Below, in pieces: positions 1 to 5,500 of a stretch of DNA of 11,226 bases. Numbering within the stretch: the first letter of the stretch is position 1; every line of letters starts with the position of its first letter. This DNA comes from Ruminococcaceae bacterium UBA1734 (GTDB lineage: Bacteria > Bacillota > Clostridia > Oscillospirales > Acutalibacteraceae), in contig DCIE01000024.1 in assembly GCA_002315765.1 (NCBI GenBank), positions 34,823 through 46,048 of the forward strand, read 5' to 3'. The translations under genes and the position numbers were made by a program. The notes beneath the pieces were generated by a model that made no database searches, was not told the origin of the DNA, and worked only from the letters and a program-made list of their open reading frames with translations.

Positions 1-271
1 TCTTAACATAGTCAGCGTGTCCCGGACAGTCAACGTGAGCATAGTGACGATTGTCAGTTTCATACTCAACGTGTGCGGTATTAATTGTAATACCACGCTC
101 TCTCTCTTCAGGAGCCTTATCGATGTTTGCATAGTCCTCAAACTGTGCATATCCCTTTAATGAAAGGAACTTTGTGATTGCAGCGGTAAGAGTAGTCTTA
201 CCATGGTCAACGTGACCGATTGTACCAATGTTAACATGTGGCTTATTACGTTCAAATTTTGCTTTTGCCAT
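1..271 (-). CDS. tuf: Elongation factor Tu, N-terminal 90 residues (3' end outside window)
   Basis: EF-Tu is the GTPase that brings aminoacyl-tRNA to the ribosomal A site in the cytoplasm. The visible part begins MAKAKFERNKPHVNIGTIGH and carries the P-loop GHVDHGKT (about residues 19-26), the switch I stretch RGITINTAHVEY (59-70) with its conserved threonine, and the G3 motif DCPGH (81-85). It ends in DYVK where the window stops, so it is partial only because of the window edge. The ATG at 271-269 is preceded by AAGGAGG with a 9-base spacer. It lies 87 bases after fusA on the same strand, in the usual last position of the str operon. No odd residue is seen in the visible G domain. Identity is essentially certain. 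Confidence 0.97.
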   Translation of the reverse strand, partial: MAKAKFERNKPHVNIGTIGHVDHGKTTLTAAITKFLSLKGYAQFEDYANIDKAPEERERGITINTAHVEYETDNRHYAHVDCPGHADYVK

Positions 272-315
272 TGTGATTTTCCTCCTTAAAAATTTGTTAA
301 TTAATCACATTGTTT

Positions 316-344
316 AGTTTACCAAAAAATACTTGAAATTTCAA
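316..344 (-). promoter_or_regulatory. Possible internal tuf promoter overlapping a palindrome
   Basis: Read on the minus strand, TTGAAA (344-339) and TAAACT (321-316) are separated by 17 bases, which fits a moderate housekeeping sigma-factor promoter placed about 45 bases before the tuf start. The -35 half lies inside an 18-base perfect palindrome. A separate tuf promoter would let EF-Tu be made in excess over the other str products, as is common. This is inference from hexamers only. Confidence 0.4.
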
Positions 345-347
345 GTA
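330..347. repeat. 18-base perfect palindrome in the fusA-tuf spacer
   Basis: The bases TACTTGAAATTTCAAGTA are exactly self-complementary. In the minus-strand transcript they can fold as a 7-bp stem with an AATT loop, and they are followed directly by six Ts. It could be a weak attenuator or terminator between fusA and tuf, or an operator for the overlapping promoter-like hexamers. The stem is AT-rich, so efficient termination is doubtful. Confidence 0.6.
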
Positions 348-358
348 AAATTTATAAA

Positions 359-2440
359 TTAGTCTTTCTTAGCTCTTGCAGAGATAATTTTTTCTGCAAT
401 GCTCTTGGGAACTTCCTTATATCCGTCCGGTTCCATTACATACTGTCCGCGTCCCTGTGTCTTGGAACGAAGGTCGGTAGCGTAACCGAACATATCGCCT
501 AACGGTACTCTTGCATTAATCTGCTTAAGACCTGAACGGTCCTCAAAGCCCTGGATTTCACCACGGCGAGAGTTAAGGTCGCCGATAACATCGCCCATAT
601 AATCTTCGGGAACGATAACAGTAACCTTCATTATAGGCTCAAGAAGTGCAGGGTTTGCTATACGGCAAGCCTCTTTAAATGCCATAGAACCGGCAATCTT
701 AAATGCCATTTCGGAAGAGTCAACTTCATGATAAGAACCGTCATAAAGAGTAACCTTAACATCAACAACAGGATATCCTGCCAAAACGCCTGCCTGCAAT
801 GCACCTTGGATACCTTGGTCAACAGCAGGAATATACTCCTTAGGAATGGAACCGCCGGTTACCGAGTTAATAAACTCATAACCCTTTCCGGTCTCGTTAG
901 GCTCAACAATAATCTTAACATGACCGTACTGACCGGAACCACCGGACTGACGCTTATACTTGGTTTCATGGTCAACTTTTGTTGTAATGCTTTCCTTATA
1001 TGCAACCTGAGGAGCACCGACATTTGCTTCAACCTTAAACTCACGAAGAAGTCTGTCAACGATAATTTCAAGGTGAAGTTCGCCCATTCCGGCGATAATT
1101 GTCTGGCCTGTTTCCTCATCGGTATAAGCACGGAATGTTGGGTCTTCTTCTGCAAGTTTTGCAAGAGCAATACCCATCTTCTCCTGACCTGCTTTTGTCT
1201 TCGGCTCAATAGCAACACGAATAACAGGCTCGGGGAAGTTCATTGATTCAAGAATTACAGGATGCTTTTCATCACAAAGAGTATCACCGGTTGTAGTGTT
1301 CTTAAGACCTACGGCTGCGGCAATATCACCTGCATAGCAAGTCTCAATATCTTCTCTGTTGTTAGCATGCATCTGCAAAATTCTACCCATGCGTTCACGG
1401 TTCTGCTTAACCGAGTTATATACACCGGAACCTGCATCAACAGTTCCCGAATATACACGGAAGAAGCAAATCTTACCTACGAACGGGTCGGTAGCAATCT
1501 TAAATGCTAAAGCTGCGAAAGGCTCGTCATCGGAAGAATGTCTGTCTTCCTCCTCGCCGGTATCGGGATTTACGCCCTTAATAGCTTCAACATCAGTCGG
1601 AGCCGGCATAAAGTCAACAATAGCATCAAGTAAAGGCTGAACACCCTTATTTCTATAAGCTGTACCACAGCAAACAGGAACCATCTCATTAGCGATGGTA
1701 GCCTTACGGATAACCTTCTTCATCTGCTCGATGGTAGGCTCTTCGCCCTCAAAGTATTTTTCCATAAGTTCTTCATCCATTTCAACGATGGACTCAATCA
1801 TTGCTGTACGATACTTTGCAGCCAATTCCTTCATTTCCTCCGGAATAGGCTCACGCCTTACATCCTTACCGAGGTCATCATAATAAATCTCGGCATTGTT
1901 TTCCAAAAGGTCTACAATACCTCTAAAGGTATCTTCGGAACCGATTGGCAACTGAATCGGAACTGCGTTACAATTAAATCTTTCCTTTATCATGTCAAGA
2001 ACATGATAGAAGTCAGCACCCATAATATCCATCTTATTGACGAATATCATACGAGGTACCTTATAATCATTAGCCTGATGCCATACGGTTTCAGACTGTG
2101 GTTCAACACCGCCTTTTGCACAAAGAACGGTTACAGAACCGTCAAGTACACGGAGTGAACGCTGAACTTCAACGGTGAAGTCAACGTGTCCCGGGGTGTC
2201 AATTATATTGATACGATGGTCTTTCCAGAAACAAGTAGTAGCAGCGGAAGTAATGGTAATACCTCTTTCCTTCTCCTGCTCCATCCAGTCCATGGTTGAC
2301 GCGCCGTCATGAGTTTCACCTAACTTACGGTTAATACCGGTGTAGAAAAGGATACGCTCAGTAGTGGTAGTTTTACCTGCGTCAATGTGAGCCATAATAC
2401 CAATGTTTCTTGTCATTTCAAGAGATACTTTTCTTGGCAT
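359..2440 (-). CDS. fusA: Elongation factor G (translational GTPase)
   Basis: EF-G catalyses tRNA-mRNA translocation on the ribosome and, with ribosome recycling factor, ribosome splitting. From the chosen start the protein is 693 residues, the normal family length. It shows the G1 motif AHIDAGKT (17-24), switch I RGITITSA (59-66), G3 DTPGH (81-85) and G4 NKMD (135-138). Later come the domain III-V blocks, including SGGSGQYGHV of domain IV. The ATG at 2440 is chosen over an in-frame ATG 12 bases upstream because GGAGG sits 5 bases before 2440 and overlaps the upstream ATG, and because family members begin MPR-VSLE-TRNIGIMAHID. It lies 41 bases after rpsG. No truncation or frameshift is seen. 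The family contains paralogues, but the str-operon context points to the main EF-G. Confidence 0.98.
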   Translation of the reverse strand: MPRKVSLEMTRNIGIMAHIDAGKTTTTERILFYTGINRKLGETHDGASTMDWMEQEKERGITITSAATTCFWKDHRINIIDTPGHVDFTVEVQRSLRVLDGSVTVLCAKGGVEPQSETVWHQANDYKVPRMIFVNKMDIMGADFYHVLDMIKERFNCNAVPIQLPIGSEDTFRGIVDLLENNAEIYYDDLGKDVRREPIPEEMKELAAKYRTAMIESIVEMDEELMEKYFEGEEPTIEQMKKVIRKATIANEMVPVCCGTAYRNKGVQPLLDAIVDFMPAPTDVEAIKGVNPDTGEEEDRHSSDDEPFAALAFKIATDPFVGKICFFRVYSGTVDAGSGVYNSVKQNRERMGRILQMHANNREDIETCYAGDIAAAVGLKNTTTGDTLCDEKHPVILESMNFPEPVIRVAIEPKTKAGQEKMGIALAKLAEEDPTFRAYTDEETGQTIIAGMGELHLEIIVDRLLREFKVEANVGAPQVAYKESITTKVDHETKYKRQSGGSGQYGHVKIIVEPNETGKGYEFINSVTGGSIPKEYIPAVDQGIQGALQAGVLAGYPVVDVKVTLYDGSYHEVDSSEMAFKIAGSMAFKEACRIANPALLEPIMKVTVIVPEDYMGDVIGDLNSRRGEIQGFEDRSGLKQINARVPLGDMFGYATDLRSKTQGRGQYVMEPDGYKEVPKSIAEKIISARAKKD

Positions 2441-2452
2441 ATTATCCTCCAT

Positions 2453-2464
2453 CCGCTTAAGCGG
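2453..2464. repeat. 12-base perfect palindrome before the fusA ribosome-binding site
   Basis: CCGCTTAAGCGG lies between the rpsG stop and the fusA Shine-Dalgarno sequence. As RNA it can form a 4-bp GC stem with a UUAA loop a few bases 5' of GGAGG. It may act as a processing or pausing element, or as an mRNA site for a translational regulator. Only the symmetry is seen; function is unknown. Confidence 0.5.
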
Positions 2465-2481
2465 TCATTAACAACAGATTA

Positions 2482-2952
2482 TTACCATCTGTAGTGAGCA
2501 AAAGCCTTGTTTGCTTCTGCTGTTCTATGCATTTCTTCGCGTCTCTTAACAGCATTACCTAAGCCGTTAGTAGCATCCATAATTTCAGATGCAAGACGCT
2601 CCTTCATTGTGCGTTCATTACGCTGACGGCTGAACATTGTTAACCAACGCAAAGCCAATGTTTGTTTTCTTTCGGGACGAACCTCAAAAGGTACCTGATA
2701 GGTAGCACCGCCCTTACGGACAGCCTTACACTCGAGCTGTGGCATAATGTTTTCCATAGCTGCATCAAAAACCTCTAAAGGATCCTTTCCTGTCTTTTCA
2801 CTAATGATGTCGAAAGCACCATAAACTATCTTCTGGGCAACACCCTTCTTACCGTCAAGCATAATGTTGTTGATAAGACGAGTAACCTTCTTAGAATTGT
2901 AGATAGGATCCGGCAATACATCACGTTTTGCAATAAAGCCTCTTCTTGGCAC
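2482..2952 (-). CDS. rpsG: 30S ribosomal protein S7
   Basis: S7 is a primary binding protein of the 16S rRNA 3' major domain and nucleates assembly of the 30S head. With the GTG at 2952 as start the product is 156 residues, the standard bacterial length, beginning with the family-typical PRRGFIAKRDVLPDPIYNS. The GTG is preceded by AAGGAGG (minus strand, 2967-2961) with an 8-base spacer. The only upstream ATG in frame (2970-2968) overlaps that site and would add a tail that S7 does not have. The C-terminus EMHRTAEANKAFAHYRW is intact. It sits 139 bases after rpsL and 41 before fusA. In E. coli S7 represses its own operon by binding the S12-S7 spacer; the spacer here is long and structured (see the hairpins), so similar control is possible but inferred. 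Confidence 0.98.
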   Translation of the reverse strand: MPRRGFIAKRDVLPDPIYNSKKVTRLINNIMLDGKKGVAQKIVYGAFDIISEKTGKDPLEVFDAAMENIMPQLECKAVRKGGATYQVPFEVRPERKQTLALRWLTMFSRQRNERTMKERLASEIMDATNGLGNAVKRREEMHRTAEANKAFAHYRW

Positions 2953-2960
2953 TTTACTTC

Positions 2961-2967
2961 CCTCCTT
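2961..2967 (-). promoter_or_regulatory. Ribosome-binding site that fixes the rpsG GTG start
   Basis: AAGGAGG on the minus strand, 8 bases before GTG at 2952. It overlaps the in-frame ATG at 2970, which rules that ATG out as the start and leaves the GTG, in agreement with the 156-residue S7 length. Confidence 0.85.
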
Positions 2968-2974
2968 CATAATA

Positions 2975-2998
2975 ATGATATCATAGGTACTCGAGTAC
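2975..2998. repeat. Two adjacent perfect palindromes in the rpsL-rpsG spacer
   Basis: ATGATATCAT (2975-2984) and GTACTCGAGTAC (2987-2998) are both exactly self-complementary and are separated by two bases. They lie 8-31 bases upstream of the rpsG Shine-Dalgarno sequence. They could be small RNA hairpins in the translational control region of S7, or DNA sites. No function can be assigned from sequence. Confidence 0.45.
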
Positions 2999-3021
2999 AA
3001 TCTCCCGTTTTACCAAGCAAA

Positions 3022-3067
3022 GGCGTAATACATATATATTAAACGCCGCTGCTTAATAATTTGCAGC
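3022..3067 (-). promoter_or_regulatory. Tandem hairpins in the S12-S7 spacer, candidate S7 autoregulatory leader
   Basis: In the transcript a first hairpin GCUGC-10 base loop-GCAGC (3067-3048) is followed at once by GGCGU...ACGCC (3047-3022), which can be extended by an AAUA/UAUU stem with a 2-base bulge. Neither is followed by a U-run, so they are not terminators. E. coli S7 binds structured RNA in the same spacer to repress its operon. This spacer is a positional match, but I cannot show that it carries the S7-binding 16S rRNA mimic. Confidence 0.4.
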
Positions 3068-3091
3068 AGAGATTTCTTCTCAAATTAAGAA

Positions 3092-3514
3092 TTACTTCGC
3101 ACCTGCTTTTGGACGCTTAGCACCGTATTTTGAACGGGACTGCATTCTGTTGGCTACACCCTGTGTATCAAGGGTACCTCTTACGATGTGGTAACGCACA
3201 CCAGGAAGGTCCTTAACACGACCGCCACGAATAAGAACAACGCTGTGCTCCTGCAAATTGTGGCCTATTCCGGGAATATAAGCAGATACTTCAATTCCGT
3301 TGGAAAGACGAACTCTTGCGATTTTTCTAAGAGCAGAGTTAGGTTTCTTAGGTGTAGAGGTCTTAACAGCTGTGCAAACGCCACGCTTCTGTGGAGAATC
3401 GTTGTCGGTAAGACTTCTCTTCATTGAGTTATAACCCTTTAAAAGAGCAGGAGCCTTAGCCTTTTTCTCAACAGTTTCACGACCGCTGCGAACTAACTGG
3501 TTAAAGGTTGGCAC
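3092..3514 (-). CDS. rpsL: 30S ribosomal protein S12
   Basis: S12 lies at the decoding centre, contacts helices 18 and 44 of 16S rRNA, and controls accuracy. The GTG at 3514 gives 140 residues beginning (V/M)PTFNQLVRSGRETVEKKAK, which is the Firmicute form with an insertion before PQKRGVCT compared with E. coli. The loop TPKKPNSALRK keeps the lysine equivalent to E. coli K42 (about residue 56), and VKDLPGVRYH keeps the K87 equivalent, so the sequence shows the streptomycin-sensitive type. AAAGGAG (3531-3525) lies 10 bases before the GTG. An ATG in the spacer is followed at once by TAG, so it cannot be the start. It is the first gene of the str operon, directly behind its own promoter and 121 bases after sigG; no rpoC precedes it. 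Confidence 0.98.
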   Translation of the reverse strand: MPTFNQLVRSGRETVEKKAKAPALLKGYNSMKRSLTDNDSPQKRGVCTAVKTSTPKKPNSALRKIARVRLSNGIEVSAYIPGIGHNLQEHSVVLIRGGRVKDLPGVRYHIVRGTLDTQGVANRMQSRSKYGAKRPKAGAK

Positions 3515-3516
3515 TT

Positions 3517-3531
3517 CTACATTACTCCTTT
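3517..3531 (-). promoter_or_regulatory. rpsL ribosome-binding site followed by an ATG-TAG minimal ORF
   Basis: AAAGGAG (3531-3525) precedes the rpsL GTG by 10 bases. Inside the spacer the minus strand reads ATG TAG (3522-3517), a start codon followed directly by a stop. The ATG is only 2 bases from the Shine-Dalgarno sequence, probably too close for good initiation. It could still compete for ribosomes. The reading is direct; any effect is inferred. Confidence 0.5.
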
Positions 3532-3579
3532 CACAATATATTTGCACATAAAATCACACATAATTTCACATACTCGCAT

Positions 3580-3608
3580 ATAATAACACTATTTTGTCCC
3601 ATTGTCAA
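3580..3608 (-). promoter_or_regulatory. Housekeeping promoter of the str operon
   Basis: The minus strand holds TTGACA (3608-3603), a 17-base spacer and TATTAT (3585-3580). The -35 is a perfect consensus and the -10 matches five of six bases. Transcription should start near 3573, giving a leader of about 60 bases to rpsL. The -35 is centred in the interrupted inverted repeat CCATTG-A-CAATGG (3611-3599), which could serve as an operator. Because rpoBC does not precede rpsL here, this promoter probably carries most ribosomal transcription of the operon. Confidence 0.85.
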
Positions 3609-3635
3609 TGGTTTTTAGCAAAAAAATGTCTTTTT

Positions 3636-4400
3636 TTAACTTTTAATCTTATTAATGGCTATTTTTTCAAGCCTTGATACCTGTGCCTGTGATATTCCGA
3701 TTTCTTTTGATACCTCCATTTGGGTTTTGCCGTTAATAAATCTCAATGACAAAATATGCTTTTCTCTCATAGACAATCTTTGAATTGCATCCCTCATTGA
3801 AATTTCACATAGCCAATTATTATCGTCATTTTTATCTCCCACTTGGTCAAGAACATGAACCGTATCTCCCCCATCGGCATATACCGGTTCGTATAACGAC
3901 ACCGGCTCTACTATACTTTCAAGAGCCATAACCACTTCTTCCTTCGGAAGTCCTAATTCTTGGGCAATTTGTGATACGGTAGGTTCCTTTTGGGTTTGGG
4001 AAATAAGTTTTTCTTTTGCCTGCATAGCCTTATATGCCGTATCCTTTACGGACCTACTCACCTTTACGGAGTTATTATCTCTTAAATATCTTCGTATTTC
4101 GCCGATTATCATAGGTACGGCATATGTGGAAAACTTAACATTTTGGGTAATATCAAAATTGTCAATAGATTTAATAAGGCCAATACATCCGACCTGAAAC
4201 AAATCATCCGGGTTCTCTCCTCTATTTGAAAACCGCTTTACAACACTTAAAACAAGACGCAAATTACCGTTAATCAAATTTTCTCTCGCCATATTATCGC
4301 CCTGTTTCACCCTTTTAATCAGTTCTTCTTTTTCTTTTTCCTTTAAGAGAGGAAGCTTTCCCGTGTCCACACCGCAAATAATAACCTTACCATTATACAT
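3636..4400 (-). CDS. sigG: Forespore-specific RNA polymerase sigma factor SigG
   Basis: SigG directs late forespore transcription during endospore formation. The 254-residue product begins MYNGKVIICGVDTGKLPLLK, which carries the N-terminal signature that separates SigG from SigF. Region 2 includes DDLFQVGCIGL (66-75) and FSTYAVPMIIGEIRRYLRDN (90-109). Region 3 covers about 113-190. Region 4 ends in the helix-turn-helix TQMEVSKEIGISQAQVSRLE (226-245). The ATG at 4400 is chosen because GGAGG lies 8 bases upstream and it aligns with known SigG starts; longer in-frame starts upstream have no support. The ribosome-binding site is buried in a long hairpin (4403-4450). It follows an S1-domain gene by 64 bases rather than spoIIGA-sigE, and precedes the str operon, an unusual place. 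The alternative SigF is much less likely, as no spoIIAA-spoIIAB genes are nearby. Confidence 0.95.
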   Translation of the reverse strand: MYNGKVIICGVDTGKLPLLKEKEKEELIKRVKQGDNMARENLINGNLRLVLSVVKRFSNRGENPDDLFQVGCIGLIKSIDNFDITQNVKFSTYAVPMIIGEIRRYLRDNNSVKVSRSVKDTAYKAMQAKEKLISQTQKEPTVSQIAQELGLPKEEVVMALESIVEPVSLYEPVYADGGDTVHVLDQVGDKNDDNNWLCEISMRDAIQRLSMREKHILSLRFINGKTQMEVSKEIGISQAQVSRLEKIAINKIKS

Positions 4401-4402
4401 AA

Positions 4403-4450
4403 AAAACACCTCCGAAAATACTGATAATAGTATTTCCAAGAAGGTGTTTT
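4403..4450 (-). promoter_or_regulatory. Long hairpin sequestering the sigG ribosome-binding site
   Basis: The minus strand reads AAAACACCT (4450-4442), a 6-base segment, AAATACT (4435-4429), loop ATTATC, AGTATTT (4422-4416), TCGG, then AGGTGTTTT (4411-4403). The outer 9 bp and inner 7 bp are perfect, and G-U/G-C pairs can join them with a 2-base bulge. The GGAGG of sigG (4413-4409) lies in the 3' arm, and the run TTTTTT ends just before the ATG at 4400. It can act as a translation-blocking hairpin, as an intrinsic terminator for the upstream S1-domain gene, or as both. The base pairing is seen directly; the role is inferred. Confidence 0.75.
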
Positions 4451-4464
4451 AATAATCAATTAAT

Positions 4465-5391
4465 TTATATGAATTCGGTAATTATCTGTTTATCGGATTC
4501 TTTGGGAGAGTAATAAAAACTATCCATTCTGTCTTGGTTAAAAAAGTATGTAAATTCCTTGTTTGGTTTTGAATCGAATGTATCAATAATAATAAGCTTA
4601 ACCTTCATTTTTTCGGGATTAATACTTTTTATATATACACCTGCGGTTTGCCCAACATTTACCCCCTCTTTAAGCTCGGCAAGTCCTGCAAGATTGGGTG
4701 TAAGCTCGACGAAAATACCGTATTCTTCTATACTTCTCACAATTCCCGAAACGGTTTGCCCCACCGAAAACATTGACACATTTTCTTCCCAAGTGCCGAG
4801 AAGCTCTTTATGGCTGAGGGTTATCCTGCCGAAATCATCTATATTTTGTACCAAAGCTCTAATGTTTTGTCCTACGAAAAACCTATCCCTCGGGTGGGAT
4901 ATTCTCGAAACCGAAATTAAATCAATTGGCAACAACGCAATATTTCCGCAACCGATATCGCAAAAAGCACCAAAACTTTCAAGATGGGTTATTCTCGCCT
5001 TAACAACATCCCCCAAAGCAAATTTGCTCACCGACTCCCTTAAGCATCTTTGCTGTGCCGTCTTTCTCGAAAGCAGGGCATATTGCTTTCCTTTATCGTC
5101 AAAGCAAAAATCCGAAATAACAAAACAAACCTTTCTGCCGACTCGGGAAATCAAAGCAATATCTTTTGTCTTCCCCTCCTCAATGCCGATTGCCCCCTCA
5201 TTTCGGGGAATAATTCCTTTCATAGCCCCCAAATCAACCGTCATATTATGTTGGCTGTCGCACATAACAACCCTTCCCTCTGCTATGGTTCCGTTTTCTT
5301 TCATTTTGAGCAGTTCCAAAGCAGTATAACCGTCCCGTTTACCCTCACTTTTCCATCCTTCGGGATAATATTCACCGTTATTGACAAACAT
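4465..5391 (-). CDS. Protein with three S1-type RNA-binding repeats
   Basis: A 308-residue soluble protein with no signal peptide. Three S1/OB-fold repeats can be seen. The first, about 36-110 (AEGRVVMCD to ALLSRK), is divergent. The second, about 126-197, reads LGDVVKARITHLESFGAFCD and ends GRITLSHKEL. The third, about 208-270, reads VGQTVSGIVRSIEEYGIFVE. The middle repeat is closest to ribosomal protein S1. An acidic and aromatic C-terminal tail of about 38 residues follows. It probably binds RNA or ribosomes in the cytoplasm, but its target is unknown. It is too short and N-terminally unlike a full S1 protein. The ATG at 5391 follows AAGGAAGG with a suitable spacer. It lies downstream of an intrinsic terminator, so it should have its own promoter, which I could not identify with confidence. 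It is 64 bases before sigG and may be co-transcribed with it. Confidence 0.85.
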   Translation of the reverse strand: MFVNNGEYYPEGWKSEGKRDGYTALELLKMKENGTIAEGRVVMCDSQHNMTVDLGAMKGIIPRNEGAIGIEEGKTKDIALISRVGRKVCFVISDFCFDDKGKQYALLSRKTAQQRCLRESVSKFALGDVVKARITHLESFGAFCDIGCGNIALLPIDLISVSRISHPRDRFFVGQNIRALVQNIDDFGRITLSHKELLGTWEENVSMFSVGQTVSGIVRSIEEYGIFVELTPNLAGLAELKEGVNVGQTAGVYIKSINPEKMKVKLIIIDTFDSKPNKEFTYFFNQDRMDSFYYSPKESDKQIITEFI

Positions 5392-5441
5392 TTTTCATCG
5401 CCTTCCTTTATTCTTTTATTTAATATTATGAAACAAAGGAT

Positions 5442-5482
5442 AAAAAAAGAACACGAAAATCGCAAACATTTCCGTGTTCTTT
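5442..5482 (-). terminator. Intrinsic terminator after the cohesin-like gene
   Basis: The minus strand reads AAAGAACACGGAAAT (5482-5468), loop GTTTGCG, then ATTTTCGTGTTCTTT (5460-5446). This is a 15-bp stem with one G-U pair, followed by four more Ts (seven Ts in a row counting the end of the stem). It begins 18 bases after the cohesin-like stop codon and closes the sugar-transferase operon. Parts of the stem also make it plausible on the other strand, but no plus-strand gene ends here. Confidence 0.92.
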
Positions 5483-5500
5483 ACTATTATTAGGTTAATC

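Noticed and set aside
859..1218. Second minus-strand frame inside fusA
   Set aside because: It is out of frame with EF-G, gives a low-complexity basic/leucine-rich product, and has no start signal.
728..1246. Plus-strand open frame of 172 codons across fusA
   Set aside because: It lies wholly antisense to the conserved EF-G gene and shows no domain-like composition. It is a by-product of the codon use of fusA.
2953..3000. N-terminal extension of S7 to an upstream TTG or ATG
   Set aside because: The extension includes the ribosome-binding site and would exceed the standard 156-residue length of S7.
3092..3514. Streptomycin-resistance substitution in S12
   Set aside because: The lysines equivalent to E. 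coli K42 and K87 are both present.
3620..3637. A7-TGTC-T7 sequence after sigG as an intrinsic terminator
   Set aside because: The stem would have only A-T pairs and overlaps the stop codon; stability is too low to call a terminator.
4451..4560. Forespore (SigF/SigG-type) promoter upstream of sigG
   Set aside because: I looked for GYATA-like and matching -10 elements with the right spacing and found no convincing pair, so no call is made.
4559..5329. Plus-strand open frame of 256 codons opposite the S1-domain gene
   Set aside because: The minus-strand frame has clear S1 repeats and a good ribosome-binding site; the opposite frame has neither a recognisable domain nor a supported start.
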